Source: Paenibacillus ginsengarvi
Lineage (GTDB): Bacteria; Bacillota; Bacilli; Paenibacillales; NBRC-103111
Direction: 5' to 3'
Length of the DNA: 64,000 bases
Assembly: GCF_003626695.1 (NCBI RefSeq)
Contig: NZ_RBAH01000011.1
Span: 62,001 to 126,000 of the forward strand
A program made the position numbers and the translations under genes. Shown here in pieces: positions 9,242 to 17,778 of the stretch. Below the pieces are notes generated by a model that saw only the letters and a list, made by a program, of their open reading frames with translations, made no database searches and was not told the origin of the DNA. Each line of letters opens with the position of its first letter. Positions within the stretch are counted from its first letter, which is position 1.

Positions 9242-9272
9242 GGAGTGTTGACAAACGCTTTGTCAACACTCC
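9242..9272. terminator. Perfect 14-bp hairpin, probable terminator
   Basis: Arms 9242-9255 and 9259-9272 with a CGC loop. It lies 26 bp after the AraC stop. T-rich sequence follows it on the minus strand, so it may also serve the beta-propeller gene reading from the right. Nothing else is seen between 9273 and 9477. Confidence 0.6.
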
Positions 9273-9477
9273 GATTTACGCGGATTTTGTATTCCTGTTC
9301 GCTCAAATGTGATCTTGGTCTCTTAGGTTGTCATCCTTGTAGCCTTCTCTAGTATCCTTACCATTCGGGATAGATGTAATGTTCATGTTAAAATGTCTGT
9401 GAATTCGAATCTACTTCGCTTCCTTCTGGCAAGCCCGTCTCGTCGGCTGCTCGCTTGCCTGCTGCCTGCGTGTGCTT

Positions 9478-11409
9478 TTACAGTTCGTACCTCCATAACG
9501 CCGAATCGTCGGACATATAGAAATGTCCGTCCGCCGCTTTCGTTAAATAGCGGTATCCGTTTGCGAGTATCGTCACCTCCATCGTATCCGGGCGAATTTG
9601 GAAAAACTGTCTCTGCGCGTTCGTGCCGTAAACGTTGCCGTCATCCCCGATGGCGAGATCGGCGTCGGCCCACACCGTCTCGTTCGCGGCGCCCCGCTTC
9701 AGCTTCGCTTCGAGATACGAAAACGTTCGGGAGAGAGGGTCGAATGTGAACAAATGGTCGCCCGCCACGCCCCATATGCGGTCGTCCGGACCGTTCAGCA
9801 GACCGCTGACCGTACCGCGGCCGGGGACGGGAACGATTTCGAAGACGCACTCTCCCTTCCCCGGATCGAAGATGAACAGCTTCCCCCCAATCTCTATCGG
9901 ACCTTTCGTCCCCAAACCGCCATAATTCGTCGTGCCGCCGTAGACGAGCCCGTCTCTGTACAGCAGCGACACCACACCCTGATTGCGAATGATATTTTTG
10001 TGCACGCGCAGCTCTTCCGTCCCGACATCGTAAACCGCAAGTGCTCCTTGAAGCGAATGGGTATCGGGCACTGTACCGACAAACAGCTTGTTCAGCTCCT
10101 CGACCCCGATGATCGCGAACGGCCGGTCCTGCCCCTCCTTCATCAAATTCCACAGCTTGCGCGGATTCGTGGCGCTCCAGGGAAGGGCGGGGTCGTATTC
10201 GCCTAATCCGGCGCTGCCGTAGATGCCGACGTACAGCTTGCCGCGAAAACCGGCGATCGATTCGGCTTGACCGAATTCGCGAGTTTCGCCGAACGTCATC
10301 TCCGCGCAGTCATAGGAAGCGAACCCCATCATGTAGCCGCCTGCATACACCCGGCCGTCCTCCGCTCCGTGCAGGCTGCGAACTTGGACCGGAGCGCCGG
10401 AATGCCGGAATCTCGATTCGGCCAATCTTCCCGTGGACTTGTTGTACAGCAGGATGCGTCCGCCTTCCGTGGACGATATCATCGTATAGCCCGGCCAATC
10501 CGGGCGCCTCAGCTCCATGAATTTGGCATTTTGGTAATGAAGCGCTTTCACTGTTTCGTCGGGAAACCGGTCAGTAAACGCACGGGTAGCCACATTGTAC
10601 GTGCGCAGCACGCTGCCTCCTAAATACACATGCTCTTCATCTCCCGGCATGACAGCCACCGTCTTGCAGCCGAGCCCAATCCCGCTGCCAGGATCGTAAA
10701 ATTCGACCGTATTCGTCGCCGTATCAACGATTAGCAGATGGTCCGGTTTGCTGAGCCGGATAAATAGCTTGCCGAGCCCATAACCCATGCAAAAAACAGA
10801 GCTGTAACGGCTGTAATCGTCCGGCAAAAGCTTCGCGAGCAACTCCTCCCGCTGCCCCGTCGCAAGATCGATCCGGTACAGCCGGGCCGTTTGCCTGCCC
10901 AGACCGGCATACAAGGCATGGTGGACCGGGTCGTAAACAAGCGAGTCGAGGTATTTCTCCTCATCGCACAGCCTCCCCAGATGATCGATCCGATTCGAGC
11001 GGGGATCGTAGCGGAACAAAGCGCCGCTTGGGTACGTACCCGTATAAATGTTGCCTTCTCTGCATTCCGTCAAATAATATACGACCGACTCCTCGCCGAG
11101 CCGCCCCAAGTCGGCTAGCCGATCGCTCCCGGGCACATACCGGTACAGCCTGCCGTTGCCGTACGTCCCAACGTACACCGATCCGTCGCTGGCCTGCAGC
11201 AATCCCCATGCTCCGCTCACCCCCGGCATGTCGACCGTGGTGAGCACTTCCGCTGTCATGGCGTCTACGACAGCGAATACAGTGCAGTCGCCGCCTCCTT
11301 TAATAACGGTATAGATGACAGCTGTTCCGTCCTGATCGCGGCCGACCGCGCAGCCATTGTTGATGATCCAATTCAAGGGCGTTCCTATCGGTGTTAAAGT
11401 TCCCATCAT
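9478..11409 (-). CDS. Cytoplasmic beta-propeller protein of unknown function
   Basis: 643 residues of repeated propeller blades, for example DGSVYVGTYGNGRLYRYVPG, EGNIYTGTYPSGALFRYDP and DGRVYAGGYMMGFASYD. These resemble WD40, SMP-30 or PQQ-type propellers. There is no signal peptide or membrane helix, so it is probably cytoplasmic. Catalytic residues cannot be named. A GGGGGATTGA ribosome site precedes the ATG pair at 11409. It stands alone between the AraC gene and purA; a sugar-lactone or oligosaccharide-related role is possible from context only. Confidence 0.6.
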   Translation of the reverse strand: MMGTLTPIGTPLNWIINNGCAVGRDQDGTAVIYTVIKGGGDCTVFAVVDAMTAEVLTTVDMPGVSGAWGLLQASDGSVYVGTYGNGRLYRYVPGSDRLADLGRLGEESVVYYLTECREGNIYTGTYPSGALFRYDPRSNRIDHLGRLCDEEKYLDSLVYDPVHHALYAGLGRQTARLYRIDLATGQREELLAKLLPDDYSRYSSVFCMGYGLGKLFIRLSKPDHLLIVDTATNTVEFYDPGSGIGLGCKTVAVMPGDEEHVYLGGSVLRTYNVATRAFTDRFPDETVKALHYQNAKFMELRRPDWPGYTMISSTEGGRILLYNKSTGRLAESRFRHSGAPVQVRSLHGAEDGRVYAGGYMMGFASYDCAEMTFGETREFGQAESIAGFRGKLYVGIYGSAGLGEYDPALPWSATNPRKLWNLMKEGQDRPFAIIGVEELNKLFVGTVPDTHSLQGALAVYDVGTEELRVHKNIIRNQGVVSLLYRDGLVYGGTTNYGGLGTKGPIEIGGKLFIFDPGKGECVFEIVPVPGRGTVSGLLNGPDDRIWGVAGDHLFTFDPLSRTFSYLEAKLKRGAANETVWADADLAIGDDGNVYGTNAQRQFFQIRPDTMEVTILANGYRYLTKAADGHFYMSDDSALWRYEL

Positions 11410-11671
11410 TCAATCCCCCGCATAAACGTTTGTTGGTATCCTTTGGTATACATAAAGTATAGGTTCGGCTGCGATTTGATGTCAATCGCTTAAATATGTC
11501 CTTAATTGTCGGTCAAACAGATGTGAATGTGTAAACCTAAGGATACTAATATAAGAAGCAAAATACGAAATAAAACCGCTTCCACCGGGATGGCCGGATA
11601 AAGGCGGTTTGTTTCCTGCCGTTCACGCAAGCTGTTCACCCAGCGATTCGCGAAACAGTCCGAAAACGGTG

Positions 11672-11714
11672 AAAAAACGCCTGATTCTGGGAACTCCAGC
11701 ATCAGGCGTTTTTT
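11672..11714. terminator. Strong bidirectional terminator after purA
   Basis: Arms AAAAAACGCCTGAT (11672-11685) and the complement ending in a T run (11701-11714), with an inner CTGG/CCAG stem. It lies 38 bp past the purA stop. No gene is seen in the rest of 11410-11751. Confidence 0.85.
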
Positions 11715-11751
11715 TCAGACTGATATTCCACTCCGAACGGCTCACCCGCCA

Positions 11752-13032
11752 TCACCGCTCAAACAACTGCTCCCGACGGGGCCCGACGGATACCTGGCGG
11801 ATGCCGACGCCGATCAGCTCCTCCAAACGCAGCACATAAGCCTGCGCTTCCTTTGGAAGCTCGTCGAACGAGCGGACGCCCGTGATGTCCGTGCGCCAGC
11901 CCGGCATCGTTTCGAGCACCGGCTGGGCGGACTCCAAAATCCCGTTCGCCGGAAATTGCCGGGTCACTTCTCCGAAAGCGGTGCGGTAACCGACGCATAG
12001 CGGGATTTCGTCCAGATAAGCGAGCACGTCCAGGTTGGTCAGCGCCACCTCAGTCGCTCCCTGGACCATACAGCCGTAGCGCGTCGCCACCGCATCGAAC
12101 CAGCCGACCCGGCGCGGGCGTCCCGTCACGACGCCGTATTCACCGGCATCGCCGCCCCGCTTGCGCAGTTCCTCCGCTTCGTCCCCATGCAGCTCGGTCA
12201 CGAACGGGCCGGTTCCGACGCAGCTCGAGTACGCCTTCGTTACGGCTACGACGCGGTTAATCGCATACGGCGGCAGCCCCGCTCCGACGGTTGCGAAGCC
12301 GGCAAGCGTGGAAGACGACGTCGAATACGGGTAAATCCCGTGATCCGGGTCGCGCAAGGCGCCGAGCTGCCCTTCGACCAGGATCGATTCGCCCCGCCTC
12401 CAGGCGTCCTGCAGCAGCTCGGTCGTATTGCAGACGAACGGCTTCAGCCGCTCGGCCTGCTCCAGCAGCTCCTCCGCGAGCTTCCCGGCATCTACTTCCG
12501 GCTTGCCGTACAAGTGCCGCAGCAGCACATTTTTCGCTTCGAGCGCCGCCTTCAGCCGTTCCAGCAGCCGCTCCTTGTCGAACAAATCCGCCACCTGGAT
12601 GCCCAGCTTCAAATATTTATCCGCATAAAACGGAGCGATTCCTTTCTTCGTCGAGCCAAACTGCCGCTCGCCGAGCCGCTCCTCCTCCAGGCCGTCGAAC
12701 AGCCGATGATACGACAGCACGAGCTGCGCCCGCTCGGACAGCCTGATGTCCGGTGCGGGAACGCCTTTGCGGACGAGATTGTCCAATTCGGTAAAAAAGT
12801 CTCCCATATCAAACGCGACGCCCGGACCGATCACATTGACAGTCCCCGGACGGCATACGCCCGACGGGAGCAAATGCAGCGCGATCTTTCCGTAATCGTT
12901 AATGATCGTATGGCCGGCGTTGCCGCCGCCCTGAAAACGGACTACGTACCGACTTCCTCCGGCCAGTGCGTCCGTAATTTTGCCTTTTCCCTCGTCTCCC
13001 CAATTGGCGCCGACAATCGCGGTAACCGGCAT
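11752..13032 (-). CDS. purA: Adenylosuccinate synthetase
   Basis: 426 residues, the usual length for PurA, which couples IMP, aspartate and GTP to form adenylosuccinate in AMP synthesis. Visible motifs are the N-terminal GANWGDEGKGK phosphate loop, VRFQGGGNAGHTI and the TGRPRRVGWFDAVATRYG block. It stands alone rather than in a purine operon and is divergent from a LysR gene. The N-terminus differs from the common GTQWGDEGKGK form, so this may be a second, divergent PurA copy rather than the housekeeping one (inference). Confidence 0.93.
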   Translation of the reverse strand: MPVTAIVGANWGDEGKGKITDALAGGSRYVVRFQGGGNAGHTIINDYGKIALHLLPSGVCRPGTVNVIGPGVAFDMGDFFTELDNLVRKGVPAPDIRLSERAQLVLSYHRLFDGLEEERLGERQFGSTKKGIAPFYADKYLKLGIQVADLFDKERLLERLKAALEAKNVLLRHLYGKPEVDAGKLAEELLEQAERLKPFVCNTTELLQDAWRRGESILVEGQLGALRDPDHGIYPYSTSSSTLAGFATVGAGLPPYAINRVVAVTKAYSSCVGTGPFVTELHGDEAEELRKRGGDAGEYGVVTGRPRRVGWFDAVATRYGCMVQGATEVALTNLDVLAYLDEIPLCVGYRTAFGEVTRQFPANGILESAQPVLETMPGWRTDITGVRSFDELPKEAQAYVLRLEELIGVGIRQVSVGPRREQLFER

Positions 13033-13054
13033 TCGTTCATTTCCCCTTCCGAAC

Positions 13055-13125
13055 TTGTTTTATTCCTTACGGTTTCATTATAATGAACTTATAACTATAA
13101 ATGAAATGAATAGATTTAATATCTA
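13055..13125. promoter_or_regulatory. Divergent purA/lysR promoter region with LysR-type dyad
   Basis: The palindrome ATTATAAT (13077-13084) supplies a TATAAT to both strands: TTGTTT-N18-TATAAT toward the LysR gene and TTCATT-N17-TATAAT toward purA. TAGAT-N5-ATCTA (13111-13125) has the dyad form of a LysR operator, so the regulator may control itself and purA. Confidence 0.45.
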
Positions 13126-13175
13126 ATATAAATTGAATTTATGTTAGTGAATGGAACAGGAAAGAGGTTGGGACT

Positions 13176-14054
13176 ATGATCGAAAATATGGAATGGTACC
13201 GGGCGTTTTACGAAGTCGCCCAAACCGGCAGCTTCTCCAAAGCCGCCGAGAAAATGTATATCACACAGCCGGCCGTCAGCCACGCGATCAAGCAGCTCGA
13301 ATTCCGGCTCGGGGGAGCGCTGTTTTTTCGTTCGTCGCGAGGCGTCAAGCTGACGGCGGAGGGCGAAGTGCTGCTGCGGTTCGTTTCCCAGGCGCATCAC
13401 TTCCTCGAGAACGGCGAAAAGAAAATAGCCGAGATGCGCAAGCTGATGGCCGGCGAGGTCAAGATCGGGGCGGGCGACACGTTATGCCGCTACTATTTGC
13501 TGCCCCATCTCGAATCGTTCCACAAGCTGTACCCGGACATCAAAATTCAGGTGACGAACCGGACGACGCGGGAGACGATCGCCCTGCTGAAAGAAGGACG
13601 GATCGATTTCGGCATCGTTAATCTGCCAATCGAAGAAAAGCAGGTGCATGTAAGGGAAAGTATGACGCTGCACGATTGCTTTCTTGTAAGCGAAGATCGG
13701 TTCGCCAGAGCGGAGCGTGCGCTTACGTGGGAGGAGCTCGTCCAGCTTCCTTTGCTCATGCTCGAGAAAGGCAGCAGCATCCGCCGCCATGCAGACGATT
13801 ATGCGCAGCGCCAAGGCGTCCTCCTTCAGCCCGAAATCGAGCTCGGCAGCATCGAGCTGATCGTCCAGTTCACCCGCATCGGGCTTGGCATCGGCTGCGT
13901 CATCCGCGAGTTCATCCAGGACGAGCTGTCCGGCGGCAGCTTGTACGAGCTGCCGGTGGAGCCGCCGCTTCCGCCCCGGCGGGTCGGACTCGTCACGCTT
14001 CGCGACGTTCCGCTGTCCGCGGCGGCACAGCGGCTGCTCGAGCTGCTGCCCTGA
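13176..14054 (+). CDS. LysR-family transcriptional regulator
   Basis: 292 residues. The N-terminal winged helix is typical (FYEVAQTGSFSKAAEKMYIT, QPAVSHAIKQLE), followed by a LysR substrate-binding domain (GEVKIGAGDTLCRYYLLPHL). The start at 13176 follows AAAGAGG. It is divergent from purA with about 140 bp of AT-rich shared promoter DNA. A role in controlling purA is inferred from this arrangement only; the effector is unknown. Confidence 0.9.
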   Translation: MIENMEWYRAFYEVAQTGSFSKAAEKMYITQPAVSHAIKQLEFRLGGALFFRSSRGVKLTAEGEVLLRFVSQAHHFLENGEKKIAEMRKLMAGEVKIGAGDTLCRYYLLPHLESFHKLYPDIKIQVTNRTTRETIALLKEGRIDFGIVNLPIEEKQVHVRESMTLHDCFLVSEDRFARAERALTWEELVQLPLLMLEKGSSIRRHADDYAQRQGVLLQPEIELGSIELIVQFTRIGLGIGCVIREFIQDELSGGSLYELPVEPPLPPRRVGLVTLRDVPLSAAAQRLLELLP

Positions 14055-14149
14055 ACGGACGCTGTCTTTTCGCCGGTTCTTAAAGGCCTTTACCGGCTCT
14101 TGCTAGCACTTTGCGGTGGATACACGCTGTATGTCGCTTTTTCAACTCA

Positions 14150-14181
14150 AAAAACCTTCGATCCGTCGCCGGATCGAAGGC
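14150..14181 (-). terminator. Terminator of hsp20
   Basis: CCTTCGATCCG-TCGC-CGGATCGAAGG (14156-14181). On the minus strand it is followed by six T residues. Confidence 0.85.
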
Positions 14182-14224
14182 TGCACAGGGAGCGCCCGAG
14201 TTTATGCCGAACCGGGCCGCCGGT

Positions 14225-14662
14225 TCAGTGAAACTCAATGTCGATGTTCTTTTTCGGAGGCGGCTGCAGCTTCGGCATGCGCACTTCCAGCACGCCGTTT
14301 TTGTAGCTGGCCCGAATGCCCTCCTCCTGTACAGGAGCCGGCAGCCCGATCGAGCGCTGAAACCGGCCAACGTACCGTTCGCGCTGATGCATCTGCTCTT
14401 CCTTGACCTCATGCGAGCGATGAATCGTGCCGGAGATCGTAAGCACGCTGCCGGACACGTCCAGATGGACGTCTTCTTTCTTTTCCAAACCGGGCAAGTC
14501 GCATGTTGCGATCACCTCGGTGTCCGTCTCGTGAACGTCCACCCGATGCGCCCCAAATTGCTGCTCTCCGCGAACGAAAGCGGGGAAATCGTTGAACATG
14601 CGGTCAAAGTCTCGCTTCCAGCCTTCCATATTGCGAAACGGGTCGAACGGAATCAAAGCCAT
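14225..14662 (-). CDS. Hsp20/alpha-crystallin small heat-shock protein
   Basis: 145 residues. The alpha-crystallin domain spans about 38-135, with the conserved end ASYKNGVLEVRMPK (A-x-x-x-x-GVL motif). The N-terminus MALIPFDPFRNMEGWKRDFD is typical of bacterial small heat-shock proteins, which act as ATP-independent holdases. RBS AGGAGG lies 11 bases before the ATG. No CIRCE element was seen upstream. It ends at a clear terminator and is single. Confidence 0.95.
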   Translation of the reverse strand: MALIPFDPFRNMEGWKRDFDRMFNDFPAFVRGEQQFGAHRVDVHETDTEVIATCDLPGLEKKEDVHLDVSGSVLTISGTIHRSHEVKEEQMHQRERYVGRFQRSIGLPAPVQEEGIRASYKNGVLEVRMPKLQPPPKKNIDIEFH

Positions 14663-14749
14663 GATGTCGTAAACCTCCTGGGGATCGGTTATTCATGGCT
14701 AGTTTTCCAAAAACGTTCCGAATGTATGCGCAAAGCCAGGAACTATCGC

Positions 14750-15700
14750 TTAAGGCTCCATATGACCGGGAGCGCAGCGGTGGGCGAGCGAGCGGTTGAA
14801 ATAGTCGTCCAGCGGCTCAAGGCCGTACTCGGCGATGATGTCCCGCACCGACAAATCGTCCGCTTCGCTGCTGATGAGCACGGAGCCGAGCAGGCCCGGA
14901 TCGTGGATCTTTACCTTCGGTCCGTATTTTCGTTTGATGGCGGCAAATTGCCGTCCGTTCTCGTCGATATGGAGAACGGCGCAGTCCATGTTGACGGTCG
15001 CCGTAATATAAGGATAGTAGTTCGTGCTCTGGGCAACCGTTTCACCGAGCGGGTTCAAGACCGAGCTCGGAAGCCCGGCAACCGCGCCGACGAAATGCGA
15101 CCGGCATGAGTACGCCCAGTAATTTTGCATAAGCGCGCCGTGATACATCGAAGGAAATACGATAAGATCGGGCTTCGCGCGCACATATTGCAGCCGCAGC
15201 TCGTCAAAGTTGAGGTCGAAACAGATCGCCGCCGCCACCCGGCCGAAATCGCATTCGAAGATCGGCGCATCCTTGCCGTACAAGATGCCGTTCGCGTCGT
15301 ATTCGGCCGGGACGAGATGGTTTTTGTGATAAGCGCCCATAAGCTTCCCCTGCCGGTCGATAAACTGAGCCGTGTTGCGCCAGCTTCCATCCTCGGCCTG
15401 CATATGGGTCGGATACACGATATAACATCCGTGCTCCGCGGCGACACTTGCGAAATAATCGCGGATCCGGTTGCCGCGCACCCGGTAATATTCCAAACGT
15501 TCTTCCTTCGGATAATGCGCCTTGCTCGGTCTGTCGCACGCCTCCGGCATCACGATCAGATCCGGCTTGTCGGGCAGCACGAACCCCAGCATCCGCTTCC
15601 AATGCGCGATCATCCGTTCGACCGCTTCCTCAGCACTTCCCCCGGCTTCAATGACGCAGGGCGCCGGCCCGAGACTGCTGATTTTCACATACCTCGCCAT
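14750..15700 (-). CDS. Carbon-nitrogen hydrolase (nitrilase superfamily)
   Basis: About 316 residues of the alpha-beta-beta-alpha nitrilase fold. The Glu-Lys-Cys triad is present: MPEAC (Glu about 53), YHKNH (Lys about 126) and AICFDLNFDE (Cys about 160). It should cleave a C-N bond of an amide, carbamoyl or nitrile substrate, which the sequence does not identify. A GTG at 15712 is in frame but overlaps the AAGGAG ribosome site, so the ATG at 15700 is preferred. It is divergent from the second GntR fusion regulator, with no transporter next to it. Confidence 0.87.
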   Translation of the reverse strand: MARYVKISSLGPAPCVIEAGGSAEEAVERMIAHWKRMLGFVLPDKPDLIVMPEACDRPSKAHYPKEERLEYYRVRGNRIRDYFASVAAEHGCYIVYPTHMQAEDGSWRNTAQFIDRQGKLMGAYHKNHLVPAEYDANGILYGKDAPIFECDFGRVAAAICFDLNFDELRLQYVRAKPDLIVFPSMYHGALMQNYWAYSCRSHFVGAVAGLPSSVLNPLGETVAQSTNYYPYITATVNMDCAVLHIDENGRQFAAIKRKYGPKVKIHDPGLLGSVLISSEADDLSVRDIIAEYGLEPLDDYFNRSLAHRCAPGHMEP

Positions 15701-15896
15701 CTTAGCAATCACTCCTTTTTCCGCATAGTCCTCTCTATCCTTACGCTGCTTTAGCTCATCTAGTGTCTTATTCTTCTCTCAATTCGTCACATCTATTGGT
15801 ACTTTCTTGGTATTCAACCTGATTATAATTTCGTCGTGGAATCGCTGTCAACTTATTTCGCAGCGTGAGGACGTACGGACAGAAGCGGCCTGTCCC

Positions 15897-15925
15897 ATGA
15901 CAGGGCGTGCTTTTTCCTCTATAAT
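15897..15925 (+). promoter_or_regulatory. Sigma-A promoter of the second GntR fusion gene
   Basis: ATGACA, 17 bases, TATAAT, 35 bp before the ATG. Same hexamers and spacing as the promoter of its paralogue at 959-987. Confidence 0.65.
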
Positions 15926-15960
15926 AGGGAGAACCGATTCGTTTAGCGCGGAGGAAAGAG

Positions 15961-17343
15961 ATGAAAACATACCAGCCCAAAACAACACCGAAAACCAGGC
16001 TGCACCGGATGGTTACGACGCTGCGCGACGAGATCGACACCGGGAAACGCAAGCAGGGCGAGTTCATCCCATCCGAGCTGAACCTGTGCGAGCAGTTCGA
16101 GCTGAGCCGCAGTTCCGTGCGCAAAGGCCTGGAGACGCTTGTCGCCGAGGGTTATATCGTGAAAGTCGAACGAGTCGGCACGAAGGTGCTCGGGCGGCCG
16201 CGTACGGATGCGATTACGCTTGTCTTCGGCATTTACTCCAGTCTGCTGGACGAGGTCAACCTTCAGGAGCTTGTCAACGATTTTCAGCTCGAATACCCGA
16301 ACATCCGCATTGAGATGGTCGATCATTTATTTCCGAACAACCGGCCGGCCATTATTAGCCACACGCAAGCAAAAGGCATCGACGTTTTGCTGACGAACGC
16401 CTATCACTTCGAAACGATGGAGGGAGCCGTTCAAGAGGCGTCGATGCTGGCTCCGCTTGAGCGGAAGGAGGGCATCTATCCGTTCCTTTCGTCGCATTTT
16501 ACGAAAAACGGCGCACTGCTGGTGCAGCCCTTCCTGTTCTCCCCGGTCATATTGTGCTACAACAAAGATCATTTCCGCGAAAAGGGCTTGTCCGAGCCGG
16601 ACAGCAGCTGGACGTGGGAGGAGGTGCGGCAGGCGGGTAAGCGGCTGTCGAACGGAAGCGACCGGTACGGCCTTTACTTCCATGTGCTGTCGGATAACCG
16701 CTGGCCGCTCTTCCTGCTGCAAAACGGCGTCAAGTTTCGCAAAAACGGACAAGGAACATACCAGTTGGACGATCCGAACATCAAGGAAAGCCTGCAATAC
16801 TGCATGAGCCTGATGAACGACCGCGAGCTGTTCCCCGCTTATTTATCGGAAAGCAATACCGATGTCGAGGCTCTGTTCCTGAAGCAAAACGTCTCGATGA
16901 TCGTCGTTACCTATAACAGCCTTAACGCCTTGCGCGGTGCCTCCTTCGCTTACGACATAGCCCCGCTGCCCTATTACCGTGAGCCGAAAACGCTGCTCAG
17001 CGTCATCGGGCTCGCCATCAACCGGGAATCGAAGCAGCAGACCGCGGCCAAGCTGTTTATCGATTATATGACTTCGCCGAAAGCGCAGCTGTCGATCCGC
17101 AAACAGACGCTGAACATTCCCGCGCTGCGATCCGCCGCCGAATGGACCGGCGAAGAGCCGATTGCCGGCCGGCCTTCGCGGTTCCACCTGTTCCGCGAAA
17201 TTATGCCGACGTTCCGCTTTTTTACCGAGCTGGGCATTCCGTTCTCCCAGTTCTCGATTATGCGGGACGAATTGAAGTTTTATTGGGCCGGACTGGACAG
17301 CCTCGATAATGTGCTGATGCAGATCGAGGACAAGCTGACCTGA
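15961..17343 (+). CDS. GntR-family regulator fused to a solute-binding-protein domain (second copy)
   Basis: 460 residues. GntR winged helix at about 10-80 (FIPSELNLCEQFELSRSSVR), then a full solute-binding-protein-like domain with CYNKDHFREKGLSEPDSSWT. No signal peptide or lipobox. It is a clear paralogue of the protein at 1097-2515: both share the PDSSWTWE block and the C-terminal DELKFYWAGLDSLDN-type helix. RBS GGAGG before the ATG. It is divergent from the nitrilase-family gene. No binding-protein gene is adjacent here, unlike the first copy. Confidence 0.88.
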   Translation: MKTYQPKTTPKTRLHRMVTTLRDEIDTGKRKQGEFIPSELNLCEQFELSRSSVRKGLETLVAEGYIVKVERVGTKVLGRPRTDAITLVFGIYSSLLDEVNLQELVNDFQLEYPNIRIEMVDHLFPNNRPAIISHTQAKGIDVLLTNAYHFETMEGAVQEASMLAPLERKEGIYPFLSSHFTKNGALLVQPFLFSPVILCYNKDHFREKGLSEPDSSWTWEEVRQAGKRLSNGSDRYGLYFHVLSDNRWPLFLLQNGVKFRKNGQGTYQLDDPNIKESLQYCMSLMNDRELFPAYLSESNTDVEALFLKQNVSMIVVTYNSLNALRGASFAYDIAPLPYYREPKTLLSVIGLAINRESKQQTAAKLFIDYMTSPKAQLSIRKQTLNIPALRSAAEWTGEEPIAGRPSRFHLFREIMPTFRFFTELGIPFSQFSIMRDELKFYWAGLDSLDNVLMQIEDKLT

Positions 17344-17409
17344 ACACGGCGGGGGTTAGCTTGACGCAATTGCCAAAACCGCGACGGCCTAACTCGCCCG
17401 CCGGCATAT

Positions 17410-17533
17410 GCAGTGAGGCCTCGGCCACTCGCTGAGAGGCTACGGCCATTTGCAGAAAAGCCACGGCCACTCGCAGAGATGCCCCGACCACTTGCGCGAG
17501 GCTACGACCACTTGCAGTAAAGCCACGCCCCCC
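17410..17533. repeat. Tandem array of six 20-21-bp units
   Basis: Six imperfect copies of GCAGAGAGGCCACGGCCACTC, the first four 21 bp and the last two 20 bp long. An open frame crosses them on the minus strand and gives a seven-residue repeat, but it lacks a ribosome site and recognisable domains, so coding is doubtful. It abuts the four-unit repeat at 17539. Confidence 0.75.
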
Positions 17534-17538
17534 CTGCA

Positions 17539-17728
17539 ATAGCAGTCTTTTGGGCCTTCTATTTTCCTTGAAACTATTCAATTTGGAAAAATAGAGTGTT
17601 TTTGGGCCTCTTAATGCTGCCCCACTCGCCTCAAATAATGTTTTCGATGCCGGATAAGAGTCCCAAAGACCGCTATACCAAGCAACGCCCAATCTCCTAC
17701 TAAATTAAGATGCGCCAAAGACTCTTAT
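17539..17728. repeat. Four-unit phased palindromic repeat, family A, locus 1
   Basis: Four units related to ATAGCAGTCTTTTGAG...TCTTAT begin at 17539, 17591, 17654 and 17706. The first two read forward and the last two reversed, so the whole 190 bp is roughly symmetric. Centres are about 52, 62.5 and 52 bp apart. It lies between convergent genes. A second copy with the same layout is at 39433-39624. Confidence 0.8.
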
Positions 17729-17752
17729 AGTAAGAGAAAGCGGCACGGTCGT

Positions 17753-17776
17753 AAAAAAAGAGGCGCCGGGCCCCTC
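17753..17776 (-). terminator. Terminator of the ABC exporter operon
   Basis: GAGGCGC-CGG-GCCCCTC hairpin with one mismatch, followed on the minus strand by seven T residues, immediately after the stop codon. Confidence 0.7.
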
Positions 17777-17778
17777 CG

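Noticed and set aside
9242..9272. ACAAACGCTTTGTC as a cre site
   Set aside because: It is the loop region of a perfect hairpin just after a stop codon, better explained as a terminator.
10526..10545. TGAAAGCGCTTCAT as a cre site
   Set aside because: Lies deep inside a coding region far from any promoter.
17258..17692. Minus-strand frame with a seven-residue repeat
   Set aside because: The repeat comes from the 21-bp tandem array; the frame overlaps the end of the GntR fusion gene and has no ribosome site.
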